From assembly GCA_963819755.1 (NCBI GenBank), contig CAWFXB010000002.1, positions 186,001 through 250,000 of the forward strand: a stretch of 64,000 bases of DNA, written 5' to 3'. Made by a program: the position numbers and the translations under genes. Below, piece after piece: positions 42,018 through 50,928 of the stretch. This stretch comes from VRUE01 sp963819755. Lineage in GTDB: Bacteria > Actinomycetota > Thermoleophilia > Solirubrobacterales > 70-9. The notes under the pieces are model-generated. The model did no database searches and was not told where the DNA came from. It saw only the letters and a program-made list of their open reading frames with translations. The first letter of the stretch is position 1; each line of letters starts with the position of its first letter.

Positions 42018-42875
42018 GTGACGGCCCTGGCCATCGTCGTGCTCTCCGTGGTCGCGATGGCGCTCGCCGTCAACCTCGTCGTCCTGCGGCGCCGCTTCGC
42101 CCCGCTCGAAAGCGTGATCGAGGAAATGGAGAAGGTCGACCTGAGCCGGCCGGGGCCGCTGCTCCCGGACTCGATCGACGGGATCGGCGAGACCGAGGAG
42201 GTCGAGCGGATCGAGCTCGCCTTCCTGCGGATGATCCGCCGCCTGGAAGCGGAGCGGAGGCGCGCGGGTAGCGCCGCCCTACGCGCCCAGGAGGAGGAGC
42301 GGGCGCGGGTCGCGCGCGACCTGCACGACGAGGTCAACCAGTCGCTGACCGGGCTGCTGCTGCGCCTGGAGGCGGTGCGGGAGGCGGCGCCGCCAGAGCT
42401 GGAGCCCGAGCTCGCCGAGACGCGCACCCTGGCCAACCAGGCGATGCGCGAGCTGCTCTCCCTCGCCCGGCAGCTGCGGCCGACCGCGCTCGATGACCTC
42501 GGCCTCGCCGCGGCGATCGCCGGGCAGGTGGAGCAGCTCGAGCGCTCCGGGCTGGCGGCAGAGCTGGCCACGGAGGGCGACTTCTCCGACCTCGACGACG
42601 ACGTGCAGCTGGTCGTCTACCGCGTCGCCCAGGAGTCGCTGACCAACGCCGCCCGCCACAGCGAGGCGCAGCAGATTGCCGTGACCCTGCGCCGCTCCGG
42701 CGACGCGGTAGAGCTCGAGGTCGCCGACGACGGCCGCGGCTTCGCCTTCGAGCGGTCCGAGCGCGGCCTCGGCATCGGCGGCATGCGCGAGCGAGCCCTC
42801 CTGATCGGCGCCGAGCTGACGATCGAGTCGCGGCCGGACCACGGCACCACGGTGCGGCTCTCGGTACCCGGCTAG
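42018..42875 (+). CDS. Sensor histidine kinase (NarL/HisKA_3 type)
   Basis: A 285-aa kinase from the GTG at 42018. One N-terminal membrane helix, a short HAMP-like linker with acidic helices, then the dimerisation/phosphoacceptor helix with His103 (RVARDLHDEVNQSL) and a HATPase_c domain with NAARHSEA, DDGRGF and GLGIGGMRERA. There is no separate extracellular sensing domain. Its partner is probably the response regulator at 43863, although an opposite-strand gene lies between them. Confidence 0.92.
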   Translation: MTALAIVVLSVVAMALAVNLVVLRRRFAPLESVIEEMEKVDLSRPGPLLPDSIDGIGETEEVERIELAFLRMIRRLEAERRRAGSAALRAQEEERARVARDLHDEVNQSLTGLLLRLEAVREAAPPELEPELAETRTLANQAMRELLSLARQLRPTALDDLGLAAAIAGQVEQLERSGLAAELATEGDFSDLDDDVQLVVYRVAQESLTNAARHSEAQQIAVTLRRSGDAVELEVADDGRGFAFERSERGLGIGGMRERALLIGAELTIESRPDHGTTVRLSVPG

Positions 42876-43780
42876 CCTCGTGGCCGGCCGCGGAGGGTCG
42901 CGGTCAGCGTCTCCGCCACCCGATCCGGCTCCTCGTCTATCTGCTGTTCGGATAGCCGTATGACCTCGAAGCCGAGACGCTTCAACTCGAGATCCCGGCT
43001 GCGGTCGTCTTGAAAGGCCGCCTTTCCGCGGTGATAGAGGTAGCTGTCGGTTTCAACCACCAATCGCCGCTTTCGCCAGAGAAAATCAACGAGATAGGGG
43101 CCAATACGCACATTGACCTCAGGTGGTGGCAGGCAGTGGCGACGGCAGAGCCTCCGGAAGTCCAGCTCCAGATCGCTGCGCGTCCGATCCCTGTCTCTCT
43201 CCTCGTCGATCGGCAGGCCGAGCACGTTCGCCTGGCGGATGGCCTTGCGCAACTCACGAGAGTCAAGGGCGCCGGGCCGGCCGTCCGATGTCGTCCGGCG
43301 CAGGTCGGCAATCGTGCGCGCCGGAGTCGTAACCGGTATCTGCTGAAGAAGCGTCACATCGGTTGGGACGAGCGTGAGCGAGCGGTGCACGCGGATACCG
43401 GGACGCCTCGCCCTGCCGCCGTCACCTCTGACGATGACGTCACTCGGGTGATCGCCTTCGGGCAAGAGACCCCAAAGGCAGGCCGCACTGCGATGGCTGA
43501 CAGCCGCCCGCCAGTAGTCGAGCACTGAGCCGCCCTCGGCACTGGGACCCCTGCCGACTGCAAGTACGGCCGCCAGTCGGCGTCCCTGTCTTGACAGCGC
43601 GTCATGGCCAACGGCATAGACGCCTCGGTGCGTACGATGCAGGCGCCCCGCATCGACACGGCCGCGCACCGCGCGCTCGCCGAGGCCCAGGCCGTATATC
43701 TGCCCCACAGATACGACTCCATGCTGCCGCGCGGCGATCTCCGCAATCAGAACGTCCGGCCTGGCGACTTTTCGTCCCAT
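42872..43780 (-). CDS. AbiEi-like N-terminus plus DUF559 endonuclease-fold protein
   Basis: A 302-aa protein. Residues about 10-60 (IAARQHGVVSVGQIYGLGL ... GRLHRTHRGVYAVGH, in parts) form the winged-helix domain of AbiEi-type antitoxins. The C-terminal DUF559 part (RIGPYLVDFLWRKRRLVVET ... FQDDRSRDLELKRLGFEVIR) has the D-x-x-W/L-E-x-D pattern of the VSR/restriction-endonuclease fold. Such genes are frequent in actinobacteria, with unproven roles. It lies between the genes of a two-component pair, on the opposite strand, overlapping the kinase stop by 4 bp. Confidence 0.8.
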   Translation of the reverse strand: MGRKVARPDVLIAEIAARQHGVVSVGQIYGLGLGERAVRGRVDAGRLHRTHRGVYAVGHDALSRQGRRLAAVLAVGRGPSAEGGSVLDYWRAAVSHRSAACLWGLLPEGDHPSDVIVRGDGGRARRPGIRVHRSLTLVPTDVTLLQQIPVTTPARTIADLRRTTSDGRPGALDSRELRKAIRQANVLGLPIDEERDRDRTRSDLELDFRRLCRRHCLPPPEVNVRIGPYLVDFLWRKRRLVVETDSYLYHRGKAAFQDDRSRDLELKRLGFEVIRLSEQQIDEEPDRVAETLTATLRGRPRG

Positions 43781-43790
43781 ACCGGGGGCT

Positions 43791-43811
43791 AAGTCGCCGA
43801 CGGGGCGACTT
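43791..43811. promoter_or_regulatory. Inverted repeat in the divergent regulatory gap
   Basis: AAGTCGCC (43791-43798) and GGCGACTT (43804-43811) form an 8-bp palindrome in the 82-bp space between the DUF559 gene and the response-regulator gene. A third GGCGACTT is at 43763-43770. It could be an operator for either gene. Confidence 0.5.
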
Positions 43812-43862
43812 CTCCCCCACCAGTAGGGCAGAACGTTCCACTTTGGGTGCGAGACTGAGCAC

Positions 43863-44479
43863 ATGCGAGTCCTGATCGCTGACGACCATGGGATCGTGCG
43901 CTCCGGGCTGCGGCTGCTGTTGGAGCGCCAGCCCGACATCGAGGTCGTCGCCGAGGCGGCGGACGGGGCCGAGGCGCGCGAGCTGGCGATCCGCGAGCGG
44001 CCCGACCTGGCGATCCTCGACGTCAAGATGCCGAAGCTGACCGGCCTGCAGGCGACCCGCGAGATCAAGGCGCAGGCACCTGAGGTCGCGGTCCTGATCC
44101 TCTCGATGCACGACGAGGAGCGCTACGTCTCCGAAGCGCTGAAGGCGGGCGCGTCGGGCTACGTGGTGAAGACGCAGGCGGATACGGACCTCGTGGCGGC
44201 GATCCGGGCGGTCGAGCGGGGCGAGCCGTTCCTACCCCGAGGCGCAGGGCACCTGATCGGAGTGCTCGAGCGGGTCGACGGGAGAGGGCTGACCCGCGCG
44301 AGGAGGAGATCGTCAAGCTCGTCGCCGAGGCGCATACCTCGAAGGAGATCGCGGCGATCCTCCACCTCTCCGAGAAGACGATCGAGAACCACCGGGCGAA
44401 CGCGATGCGCAAGCTCGGCATGCGCGATCGGGTCGAGCTGGTCCGCTACGCGATCCGCCGCGGGCTGATCGAGCCCTGA
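43863..44479 (+). CDS. NarL/LuxR-type response regulator, frameshifted
   Basis: A two-component regulator. Frame one holds the receiver domain: acidic Asp7/Asp8, phosphoacceptor Asp53 (ILDVKMP) and ASGYVVKT. Frame two holds the LuxR HTH: EEEIVKLVAEAHTSKEIAAI, LSEKTIENHRANAMRKLGM, ending RGLIEP. The frames join at about 44293, where adding one C to CTGACCCGCGC restores the canonical LTPREEEIVKL. The repaired protein is about 205 aa. The missing base is in a C run, so error is likelier than decay. Partner kinase at 42018. Confidence 0.88.
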
Positions 44480-44518
44480 GCCGGCGCGTCCGATTTGCTT
44501 GACTGAGAGGCCCGTCCG

Positions 44519-45998
44519 ATGACCAGTTCCCAAGAGTTCAAAGAGAAGCGTTGGCTGGCCCTGGTCCTGCTCTGCTCGGCGCAGTTCGTCGTCGTGCTCG
44601 ACGCCTCGATCGTCAACGTGGCGCTGCCGACGATCGGCAAGGCGCTCGACTTCTCCCAGGAGAACCTGCCCTGGGTGGTCAACGCCTACGTCCTCACCTT
44701 CGGCGGCTTCCTCCTGCTCGGCGGTCGCGCCGCCGACCTGCTCGGCCGCCGTCGCGTCTTCATGGCCGGCCTGCTCGCTCGTCGCCGTCGCCTCGCTGGC
44801 CGCCGGCTTCGCCTCCACCGAGGGCCAGCTGATCGCGGCCCGCGCCGCGCAGGGCCTCGGCGCGGCGATCATCTCCCCGGCGGCGCTCTCGATCGTCACC
44901 ACCACCTTCAGCGACGGCGCCGAGCGCAACAAGGCGCTCGGCGTCTGGGGCGCGGTTGCCGGCTCCGGTGGAGCCGCCGGGCGTGCTGCTCGGCGGCGTC
45001 CTCACCGACGGGCTCGGCTGGGAGTGGGTGCTCTGGGTCAACGTCCCGGTCAGCCTGATCGCCTTCGCCCTCGCCCCGAGGCTGATCGCCGAAAGCCGCG
45101 ACGAGCAGGAGACCCGCGCCTTCGACGTCGCCGGCGCGGTCACCGTCACCGCGGCGCTCTCGGTCCTCGTCTACACGGTCGTCGACGCCACCGAGTGCCG
45201 GCTGGGGATCGACCAAGACGCTCGGCCTGATCGCGACTCTCCCTCGTCCTGCTCGCCGCCTTCGTCGCGATCGAGCTGCGCGCGAGCAAGCCGCTGGTGC
45301 CGTTCTCGATCTTCCGCATCCGCACGCTGACCGGCGCCAACGTCGTCGGCCTGCTGGTCGGCGCCTCGCTCTTCTCGATGTTCTTCTTCATCTCCCTCTA
45401 CATGCAGCAGGTGCTCGGCTACAGCGCGATCCACGCCGGCCTCTCCTACCTGCCGCTGGCGCTGACGATCATGATCTCGCGGCCGGGATCGCCTCCGCAG
45501 CTCGTCACCAGCGTCGGCTACAAGCCGATCCTCGCCGTCGGCCTGCTCTTCATCGTCATCGGCCTGGTCTGGTTCAGCCGGATCTCGGTCGGCGGCGGCT
45601 TCACCACCGACATCCTCGGGCCCTCGCTGCTCGCCGCGGCCGGGCTCGGCTTCTCCTTCGTGACGACGACGATCGCCGCCGTCTCGGGAGTCGAGGAAGA
45701 CGAGCCGGGCCTGGCCAGCGGCCTGATCAACACCTCGCAGCAGGTCGGCGGCGCACTCGGCCTCGCCGTGCTCTCCACCATCGCCACCTCGCACACCAAG
45801 AGCCTCCTCGAAGGTGGGACGAGCCAGCTCGACGCGCTGACCGACGGTTTTCAGGTCGCCTTCCTCGGCGGCGCCGCGATTGCCGCGCTCGGCTTCGTCC
45901 TCACCCTCGTCCTGATCAGCAACCGCGACAGCAGGGCCCATGTCGAACTGGGCAACGAGGCGGCCGGACAAGAGGCAACCGAGGCCGCGTCCGCATAA
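44519..45998 (+). pseudogene. MFS drug-efflux transporter (DHA2/EmrB type), multiply frameshifted
   Basis: Recognisable as a 14-helix H+-antiporter: frame one gives CSAQFVVVLDASIVNVALP and GGRAADLLGRRRVF, frame two STEGQLIAARAAQGLGAAII, frame three VLLGGVLTDGLGWEWVLWVN, and the last frame FFISLYMQQVLGY through to GLASGLINTSQQVGGALGL. Shifts occur near 44768, 44975 and 45225, with a compensating pair near 45477/45498. Repaired, the protein would be about 493 aa. Either the sequence is poor here or the gene is decaying. Confidence 0.82.
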
Positions 45999-46025
45999 CC
46001 GACCGCTTCAGTAGGATTTAGATCG

Positions 46026-46503
46026 ATGCTGTTCTCGACGAAAGCGGAGTACGGAGTTCGCCTCATGGTCGAGCTGGGCCGACAGCCCGGGTCCGACCCC
46101 GGTCTCGCTCAGCGCCGTCGCCGAGGCGGAGCGGCTGCCGCTCTCCTATCTGGAGCACCTGGTCGCCAAGCTGCGCAAGGCCGGGCTGGTCAGCTCGACC
46201 CGCGGCGCCCATGGCGGCTACCGGCTGGCCCAGCCCGCGGAGACGATCACGCTCGACGAAGTGGTCGAGGCGCTGGAAGGGCAGATCGCCCCGATGGAGT
46301 GCTTCCACGAGACCCCGGAGGGCAAGGTCCTCTGCTCGCACGAGAGCGACGGCGACCATGCCTGCGCGACGAAGCTGCTCTGGACCCGTGTCCAGGGCGG
46401 CGTCACCAAGGCGCTCGCCGGCACCACGCTGGCCGAGCTGGTCGAGTTCTCCGGCGGGGTGCCCAGCGGTGCCGCCAAGGCACCCGTCGGCAGCATCGCT
46501 TAA
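46026..46503 (+). CDS. Rrf2/IscR-family Fe-S regulator of the suf locus, frameshifted
   Basis: Begins MLFSTKAEYGVRLMVELGRQ in one frame and continues, after a shift near 46092, with VSLSAVAEAERLPLSYLEHL, then KAGLVSSTRGAHGGYRLAQP in the next: the winged-helix of Rrf2 proteins. Three cysteines (MECFHETPEGKVLCSHES, then GDHACATK) match the Fe-S ligands of IscR. It sits 40 bp upstream of sufC, so it should sense cluster status and control SUF genes. Repaired length about 158 aa. The single inserted base near 46092 is probably a base-calling error. Confidence 0.87.
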
Positions 46504-46543
46504 CCCGAATCACCCCGAACCGAATCACACGAACGGAGCGAAA

Positions 46544-47314
46544 TTGGCTGAGCTGGAGATACGCAACCTGCACGTGAGCGTCGAGGACAAGCAGATCCTC
46601 CGCGGCCTCGACCTCGACGTCGAGAAGGGCAAGGTCCACGCGCTGATGGGACCCAACGGGTCGGGCAAGTCGACCCTCGCCAACGCGATCATGGGCCACC
46701 CCGCGCTGGAGGTGACCGAGGGCTCGATCGTCTTCAAGGGCGAGGACATGACCGAGGCCGACCCCGACGAGCGCTCGCGCGCCGGTCTCTTCATGGCCTT
46801 CCAGTACCCCGTGGCTATCCCGGGCGTCTCGGTCAGCAAGTACCTGCGGATGATCCTCAACGCCCGTCGCGAGGCGCGCGACGAAGGCGAGATCAAGATC
46901 AAAGAGTTCGCCAAGGTCGCCCAAGAGGCGATGGCGTTGGCGAATATCCCCAAAGACTTCTCCAGCCGCTACCTCAACGACGGCTTCTCCGGCGGTGAGA
47001 AGAAGCGGATGGAGCTGCTGCAGCTGGCGCTGCTGAAGCCGGAGATCGCCGTCCTCGACGAGACCGACTCCGGCCTCGACATCGACGCCCTGCGGGTCGT
47101 CGCCGACGGGGTCAACACCTTCGCCGGGCCCGACATGGGCGTCCTCATCATCACCCACTACCAGCGAATCCTGCACATGGTCAAGCCCGACTCGGTCCAC
47201 GTGATGTTCGAAGGCCGGATCGTCAAGGAGGGCGGCCCGGAGCTGGTCGGCGTGCTCGAGGAGAAGGGCTACGGTTGGATCCGCGAGGAGGTCGAGGCGG
47301 GCGCCAGCGCCTAG
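46544..47314 (+). CDS. sufC: Fe-S cluster assembly ATPase SufC
   Basis: A 256-aa ABC-type ATPase that works with SufB and SufD as the Fe-S scaffold complex. Walker A GPNGSGKST, signature FSGGEKKRMELLQ (SufC-specific), Walker B AVLDETDSGLDIDAL and the switch His in IITHYQRIL are all present. The start is TTG (TTGGCTGAG), as in sufD in this window. It follows the Rrf2 regulator and precedes sufS by 10 bp. Confidence 0.97.
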   Translation: MAELEIRNLHVSVEDKQILRGLDLDVEKGKVHALMGPNGSGKSTLANAIMGHPALEVTEGSIVFKGEDMTEADPDERSRAGLFMAFQYPVAIPGVSVSKYLRMILNARREARDEGEIKIKEFAKVAQEAMALANIPKDFSSRYLNDGFSGGEKKRMELLQLALLKPEIAVLDETDSGLDIDALRVVADGVNTFAGPDMGVLIITHYQRILHMVKPDSVHVMFEGRIVKEGGPELVGVLEEKGYGWIREEVEAGASA

Positions 47315-47324
47315 CCTCGGAGCG

Positions 47325-48581
47325 ATGGAGCCGGCCACGACCACTCCCGCGTCGGCTTTCCCGATCGAGAAGGTCCGCGCCTCCTTTCCGGCGCTACAGC
47401 GCGAGGTCCACGGCCGGCCGGTCGCCTACCTCGACAGCGGCGCCAGCTCGCAGAGGGTCCTGGCCTCGATCCAGGCGGTCGACCGCTACGAGCGCGCGCA
47501 TCACTCCAACGTCCACCGCGGCTCGCACACGCTCTCGGCCGAGGCGACCGCGGCGTACGAGGGGGCGCGAGCGACGGTAGCCGACCACCTCGGTGCCGCC
47601 GACCGGCGCGAGGTGATCTTCGTCCGCAACGCGACCGAGGCGATCAATCTGGTCGCGCGGGCCTGGGGCGACGCCAACGTCGGCGCGGGCGACCGGATCG
47701 TGCTGACCGAGATGGAGCACCACTCCAACGTCGTGCCCTGGCAGCAGCTAGCCGAGCGGATGGGCGCCGAGATCGACTGGGTGCCGGTCGGTGAGGACGG
47801 CCTGCTCGACATGGACGCTTACGCGGAGCTGCTCGGGCGTGGCCCGAAGCTGGTCGCCGTCACCCACGTCTCCAACGTGCTCGGCACCGAGAACCCGGTC
47901 GCCGAGATCGCCCGCCTCGCCCACGAGGCCGGCGCACTGGTGCTCGCCGACGGGGCCCAAGCGGCGCCAAAGCTGCCGCTCGACGTCACCGAGCTGGGCG
48001 TCGACTTCTACGCCCTCACCGGCCACAAGCTCTACGCGCCGACCGGGATCGGCGCACTGTGGGCGAAGCTCGACCTGCTGCGTGAGATGCCGCCTTTCCT
48101 CGGCGGCGGCTCGATGATCCGCAAGGTGACCAAGGAGGGGACGACCTACGCCGACGTGCCGGCGCGGTTCGAGGCGGGCACGCCGGCGATCGCGCAGGCG
48201 ATCGGGATGGCCTCGGCGCTGCGCTGGCTCGACGGTCTCGGCATGGAGGCGGTGCGCAACCACGAGCGGGAGATCACCGACTACGCGCTGGAGCAACTCG
48301 CCGCGGTCCCGGGTCTGCGCGTCTTCGGTCCGCCGCGCGGCGAAGGGCGCCTCGGTCCCGTCTCCTTCGAGCTCAAGGGGGTCCACGCCCACGACGTCTC
48401 CGAGATCCTCGATCGCCACGGCGTCGCCGTCCGCGCCGGTCACCACTGCGCGCAGCCCCTTATGGACCGCCTCGGGATAGCGGCAACCGCCCGAGCCAGC
48501 TTCGGCGTCTACACGACCCGCGAGGAGATCGACCGCCTGGTCGAGGGCCTCGACGACGCGCGCAAGGTCTTCGGCCTTTAA
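47325..48581 (+). CDS. sufS: Cysteine desulfurase SufS
   Basis: A 418-aa PLP enzyme that removes sulfur from cysteine and passes it, as persulfide, to SufU. PLP lysine is Lys235 (LTGHKLYAPTGIG), the catalytic cysteine is Cys375 (RAGHHCAQP), and HSNVHRG and NATEAINLVA are SufS-type motifs. It lies between sufC and, after an HTH gene, sufU, so the sulfur-transfer pair is split by one insertion. Confidence 0.97.
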   Translation: MEPATTTPASAFPIEKVRASFPALQREVHGRPVAYLDSGASSQRVLASIQAVDRYERAHHSNVHRGSHTLSAEATAAYEGARATVADHLGAADRREVIFVRNATEAINLVARAWGDANVGAGDRIVLTEMEHHSNVVPWQQLAERMGAEIDWVPVGEDGLLDMDAYAELLGRGPKLVAVTHVSNVLGTENPVAEIARLAHEAGALVLADGAQAAPKLPLDVTELGVDFYALTGHKLYAPTGIGALWAKLDLLREMPPFLGGGSMIRKVTKEGTTYADVPARFEAGTPAIAQAIGMASALRWLDGLGMEAVRNHEREITDYALEQLAAVPGLRVFGPPRGEGRLGPVSFELKGVHAHDVSEILDRHGVAVRAGHHCAQPLMDRLGIAATARASFGVYTTREEIDRLVEGLDDARKVFGL

Positions 48582-48817
48582 AAAGGCTTAAAACCGGCAA
48601 AGAGTTACCTAGTGATCATTGATTGCTGTTGAAAAAGTCACTCGAATAGTGCGTATGGACGCCTGACCCCTGAGGGCTAAGACTTGCTTCAACACTCAGA
48701 TCGGCAAGACTGTCACGTTCCGTCGCACCCAACATGGACGGAGCGTGGCGGAACATACGGCCCCGGGCAGCGGGCATATCCGCCGCCCGGGGCCTCGGCA
48801 CAGGAGGTGCAACTCCC
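48582..48817. other. Intergenic region after sufS with strong hairpin
   Basis: 236 bp, AT-rich up to 48670. GGCCCCGGGC (48759-48768) pairs with GCCCGGGGCC (48785-48794), and the loop contains a further GCGG-GCATAT-CCGC stem; no T-run follows. A sister hairpin with the same stem core is at 54754-54788. No gene is seen until the leader peptide at 48818. An attenuator or a processing site is possible. Confidence 0.6.
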
Positions 48818-48889
48818 ATGCACTGCGAAGTTAGCTCCCCGGACAGCGAGGCGCTAAACCTCAACCATCGCGACAGGAGCGGGAAGTGA
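48818..48889 (+). CDS. 23-residue leader peptide coupled to the HTH gene
   Basis: ATG at 48818, preceded at 9 bp by AGGAGGT, opens a 23-codon frame (MHCEVSSPDSEALNLNHRD, then RSGK) ending in TGA at 48887-48889. The stop overlaps the GTG start of the downstream HTH gene (GTGA). That gene lacks its own Shine-Dalgarno, so its translation may depend on ribosomes finishing this peptide. Supported by signals only; no homologue is known to me. Confidence 0.5.
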   Translation: MHCEVSSPDSEALNLNHRDRSGK

Positions 48890-49158
48890 CCGGCGGGGAG
48901 GTTCCCGACGGGTTCTGGGCAACGCTCGCCGCGCGTCTGCTCCATTCCTGCCAGGTTCAGATAGTCGAAGCGATGCGATGGGTCGACCAGCCCCTCTCGG
49001 CGTCCGAGCTGGTTCAGGTCCTCGGCACGGGGCAGCGCCTCTCGACGATCGCCTACCACGTCCGCCGCCTCGATTCGCTCGGTGCGCTGAGGCCCGTCGG
49101 CAAACGCCATCCGCTGCGGGGGTCGGAGGAAAAGCTCTACCGGCTCGGCTTCTGGTGA
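48886..49158 (+). CDS. ArsR-like winged-helix protein
   Basis: A 90-aa DNA-binding protein: LHSCQVQIVEAMRWVDQPLS, then ASELVQVLGTGQRLSTIAYH and VRRLDSLGALRPVGK. That is the helix-turn-helix-wing order of ArsR/helix-turn-helix regulators, with the recognition helix around STIAYHVRRLD. Metal-binding cysteine motifs are absent. It lies between sufS and sufU on the same strand. The GTG start overlaps a short leader peptide. It may modulate SUF expression, but this is only context. Confidence 0.75.
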   Translation: MTGGEVPDGFWATLAARLLHSCQVQIVEAMRWVDQPLSASELVQVLGTGQRLSTIAYHVRRLDSLGALRPVGKRHPLRGSEEKLYRLGFW

Positions 49159-49192
49159 GGAGGGCGCCGGGTTGCTTCGCTAGCCTCGATGC

Positions 49193-49618
49193 ATGGACGA
49201 CCTCTATCGCGACCAGATCCTCGAGCACTACAAGCGGCCGCACAATTTCGGCCGGATCGAGGATCCCGACCTCGAGTTCGAGGACACCAACCCGTTCTGC
49301 GGCGACGAGCAGCATGTAACCGTCCGCCTCGACGAGGGGGGACGGGTCGCGGAGATCGCCTTCGAGGGCCAGGGCTGCGCGATCTCCACCGCGGCCACCT
49401 CGCTGCTCACCGACGAGCTGGTCGGCAAATCGCGTGAGGAGCTGCTTCGCCTGCCCAAGGAGCTCGTCCTCGACCTGCTGGGGATCGAGATCTCGGCGAC
49501 GCGGATGAAGTGCGCGATGCTCGGGCTCAAGGTGGTCAAGAGCGCCGGCCTCGGCCAGCCCGCCGAATGGGAGGACGAGGGCGAGACCGGCGACCCCGCC
49601 GAAGCGACCGCCCTCTAG
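49193..49618 (+). CDS. sufU: SufU sulfur-transfer/Fe-S assembly protein
   Basis: A 141-aa zinc-dependent persulfide acceptor for SufS. The three conserved cysteines are Cys36 (NPFCGD), Cys62 (GQGCAIS) and Cys107 (RMKCAML), with Asp38 as fourth zinc ligand. The Gram-positive type insertion between the second and third Cys is present. A palindromic terminator-like hairpin starts at its stop codon. Confidence 0.96.
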   Translation: MDDLYRDQILEHYKRPHNFGRIEDPDLEFEDTNPFCGDEQHVTVRLDEGGRVAEIAFEGQGCAISTAATSLLTDELVGKSREELLRLPKELVLDLLGIEISATRMKCAMLGLKVVKSAGLGQPAEWEDEGETGDPAEATAL

Positions 49619-49665
49619 CGCATCCGACTTTCACCACACTGGAGTGGGGTCAATGTCGGATGCGC
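49618..49665. terminator. Bidirectional terminator between sufU and the VOC gene
   Basis: GCGCATCCGAC (49618-49628) and GTCGGATGCGC (49655-49665) form an 11-bp perfect stem; an inner CCAC...GTGG stem is in the loop. It lies exactly between two convergent genes. No long T-run is present, as is usual in high-GC actinobacteria. Confidence 0.65.
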
Positions 49666-49672
49666 GGACTCG

Positions 49673-50464
49673 TCAACCCGACTGCATGTTTGGATCCGGG
49701 GTCATCACGGCGAAAACGGCCCCAAAGGGGTCTTTGACGATCGCGATGCGGCCGACTTCAGCGATGTCGAAGGGCTCCAGCGCGACGCCGCCACCCGAGG
49801 CCGTCGCCTTGGCGACCGCGGCGTCGGTGTCTTCGACGGCGAAGTAGACGAGCCAGTGGGCGGGCACCTCGTCGGGGGCACGGCCGGTGATGTCGATCAT
49901 GCCGCCGACGGTGGAGTCTCCGACCTTGAGTGACGCGTAGGCGCCGGTTTCGAACTGCCGCTCTTCAAAGCCCCAGCCAAAAACCTCGCCGTAGAAGGCT
50001 TTGGCGGTCTCGGGATCGCGCGTGTTGAGCTCGTTCCAGACGACCGCGTTCGCCTCGCTGACGACTTCGGCGCCAACGAAGGTCCCCGGCTGCCAGATCC
50101 CGATTACCGCGCCGGTCGGATCGGTGAAGACCGCCATCCGACCGAGATCCATCACGTCCATCGGCTCGGCGATCACGTTGCCGCCCGCCTCCTTCACCTT
50201 GGTGATCGTCGCATCGGCATTCTCGACCGAGATGTAGGAGCTCCAGACGGGCGGCTGGCCCTCCTGCATCAGCGGCATCATCCCCGCGACCGGCTTGCCC
50301 CGCAGCATCGCCTGGCGATAGCCGCCGGTCTGCTCAGCGTTCTCTGCCTCCGGCACGTCCCAGCCAAAGAGGCCGCCGTAGAAGCCGGCCGCGGCCTCGA
50401 TGTCGGGAGCTCCGAGATCGACCCAACAGGGGGTCCCAGGCTCGTAACTGGCTCTCTCGCTCAT
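49673..50464 (-). CDS. Two-domain VOC (glyoxalase/bleomycin-resistance fold) protein
   Basis: A 263-aa protein with two vicinal-oxygen-chelate modules. The first opens PCWVDLGAPDIEAAAGFYGG and ends FTDPTGAVIGIWQPG; the second opens VVWNELNTRDPETAKAFYGE and ends VKDPFGAVFAVMTPD. This is the hydrolase/CFP32-like group of actinobacterial VOC proteins, some studied as antigens, with unknown substrates. The ATG at 50464 is used because a longer frame upstream has no similarity. It interrupts the SUF genes on the opposite strand. Confidence 0.88.
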   Translation of the reverse strand: MSERASYEPGTPCWVDLGAPDIEAAAGFYGGLFGWDVPEAENAEQTGGYRQAMLRGKPVAGMMPLMQEGQPPVWSSYISVENADATITKVKEAGGNVIAEPMDVMDLGRMAVFTDPTGAVIGIWQPGTFVGAEVVSEANAVVWNELNTRDPETAKAFYGEVFGWGFEERQFETGAYASLKVGDSTVGGMIDITGRAPDEVPAHWLVYFAVEDTDAAVAKATASGGGVALEPFDIAEVGRIAIVKDPFGAVFAVMTPDPNMQSG

Positions 50465-50596
50465 CTCACTTCTCCAATCGTCGAAGGTCGCTCCCGATCC
50501 TCTCATCCCCTGCGCGCGGGTGGTCAAACGTTTGTTACGAGGCGGCAGCCGATCCGACCCGCTCGCTAAAATCCCGACCGATACACTAGGAATAAC

Positions 50597-50926
50597 GTGA
50601 CGGACGGCACAACCACCAAGATCGAGGTCTGCCCACTCTCCGAGCTGGGGCCCGGCACGATGCGCCTGGTCGAGCACGAGGGGATCAAGATCGGGGTCTT
50701 CAACTGCGACGGTACGCTGTACGCGATAGAGGATCGCTGCTCCCATGACGACGGCCCGCTCGCCGAGGGCGAGTTCAGTCCCGAGGCCTGCACCGTCGAG
50801 TGCCCCCGTCACGGCTCCCTCTTCGACCTGACCACCGGCAGGCCGAAGACGCTCCCCGCCTATGCTCCGGTGCGGACGTTCGCGACAGCCGTCGTCGACG
50901 ACACCATCGTCCTGGAGGTCGATTAG
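50597..50926 (+). CDS. Rieske-type ferredoxin of the SUF cluster
   Basis: A 109-aa [2Fe-2S] protein with Cys48/His50 (CSHDDGPL) and Cys69/His72 (CPRHGS), the full Rieske ligand set. Such a Rieske protein is a regular member of actinobacterial suf operons, possibly as an electron donor for cluster assembly. The start is a GTG 132 bp upstream-divergent from the VOC gene; the stop is 2 bp before sufB. Confidence 0.92.
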   Translation: MTDGTTTKIEVCPLSELGPGTMRLVEHEGIKIGVFNCDGTLYAIEDRCSHDDGPLAEGEFSPEACTVECPRHGSLFDLTTGRPKTLPAYAPVRTFATAVVDDTIVLEVD

Positions 50927-50928
50927 CC

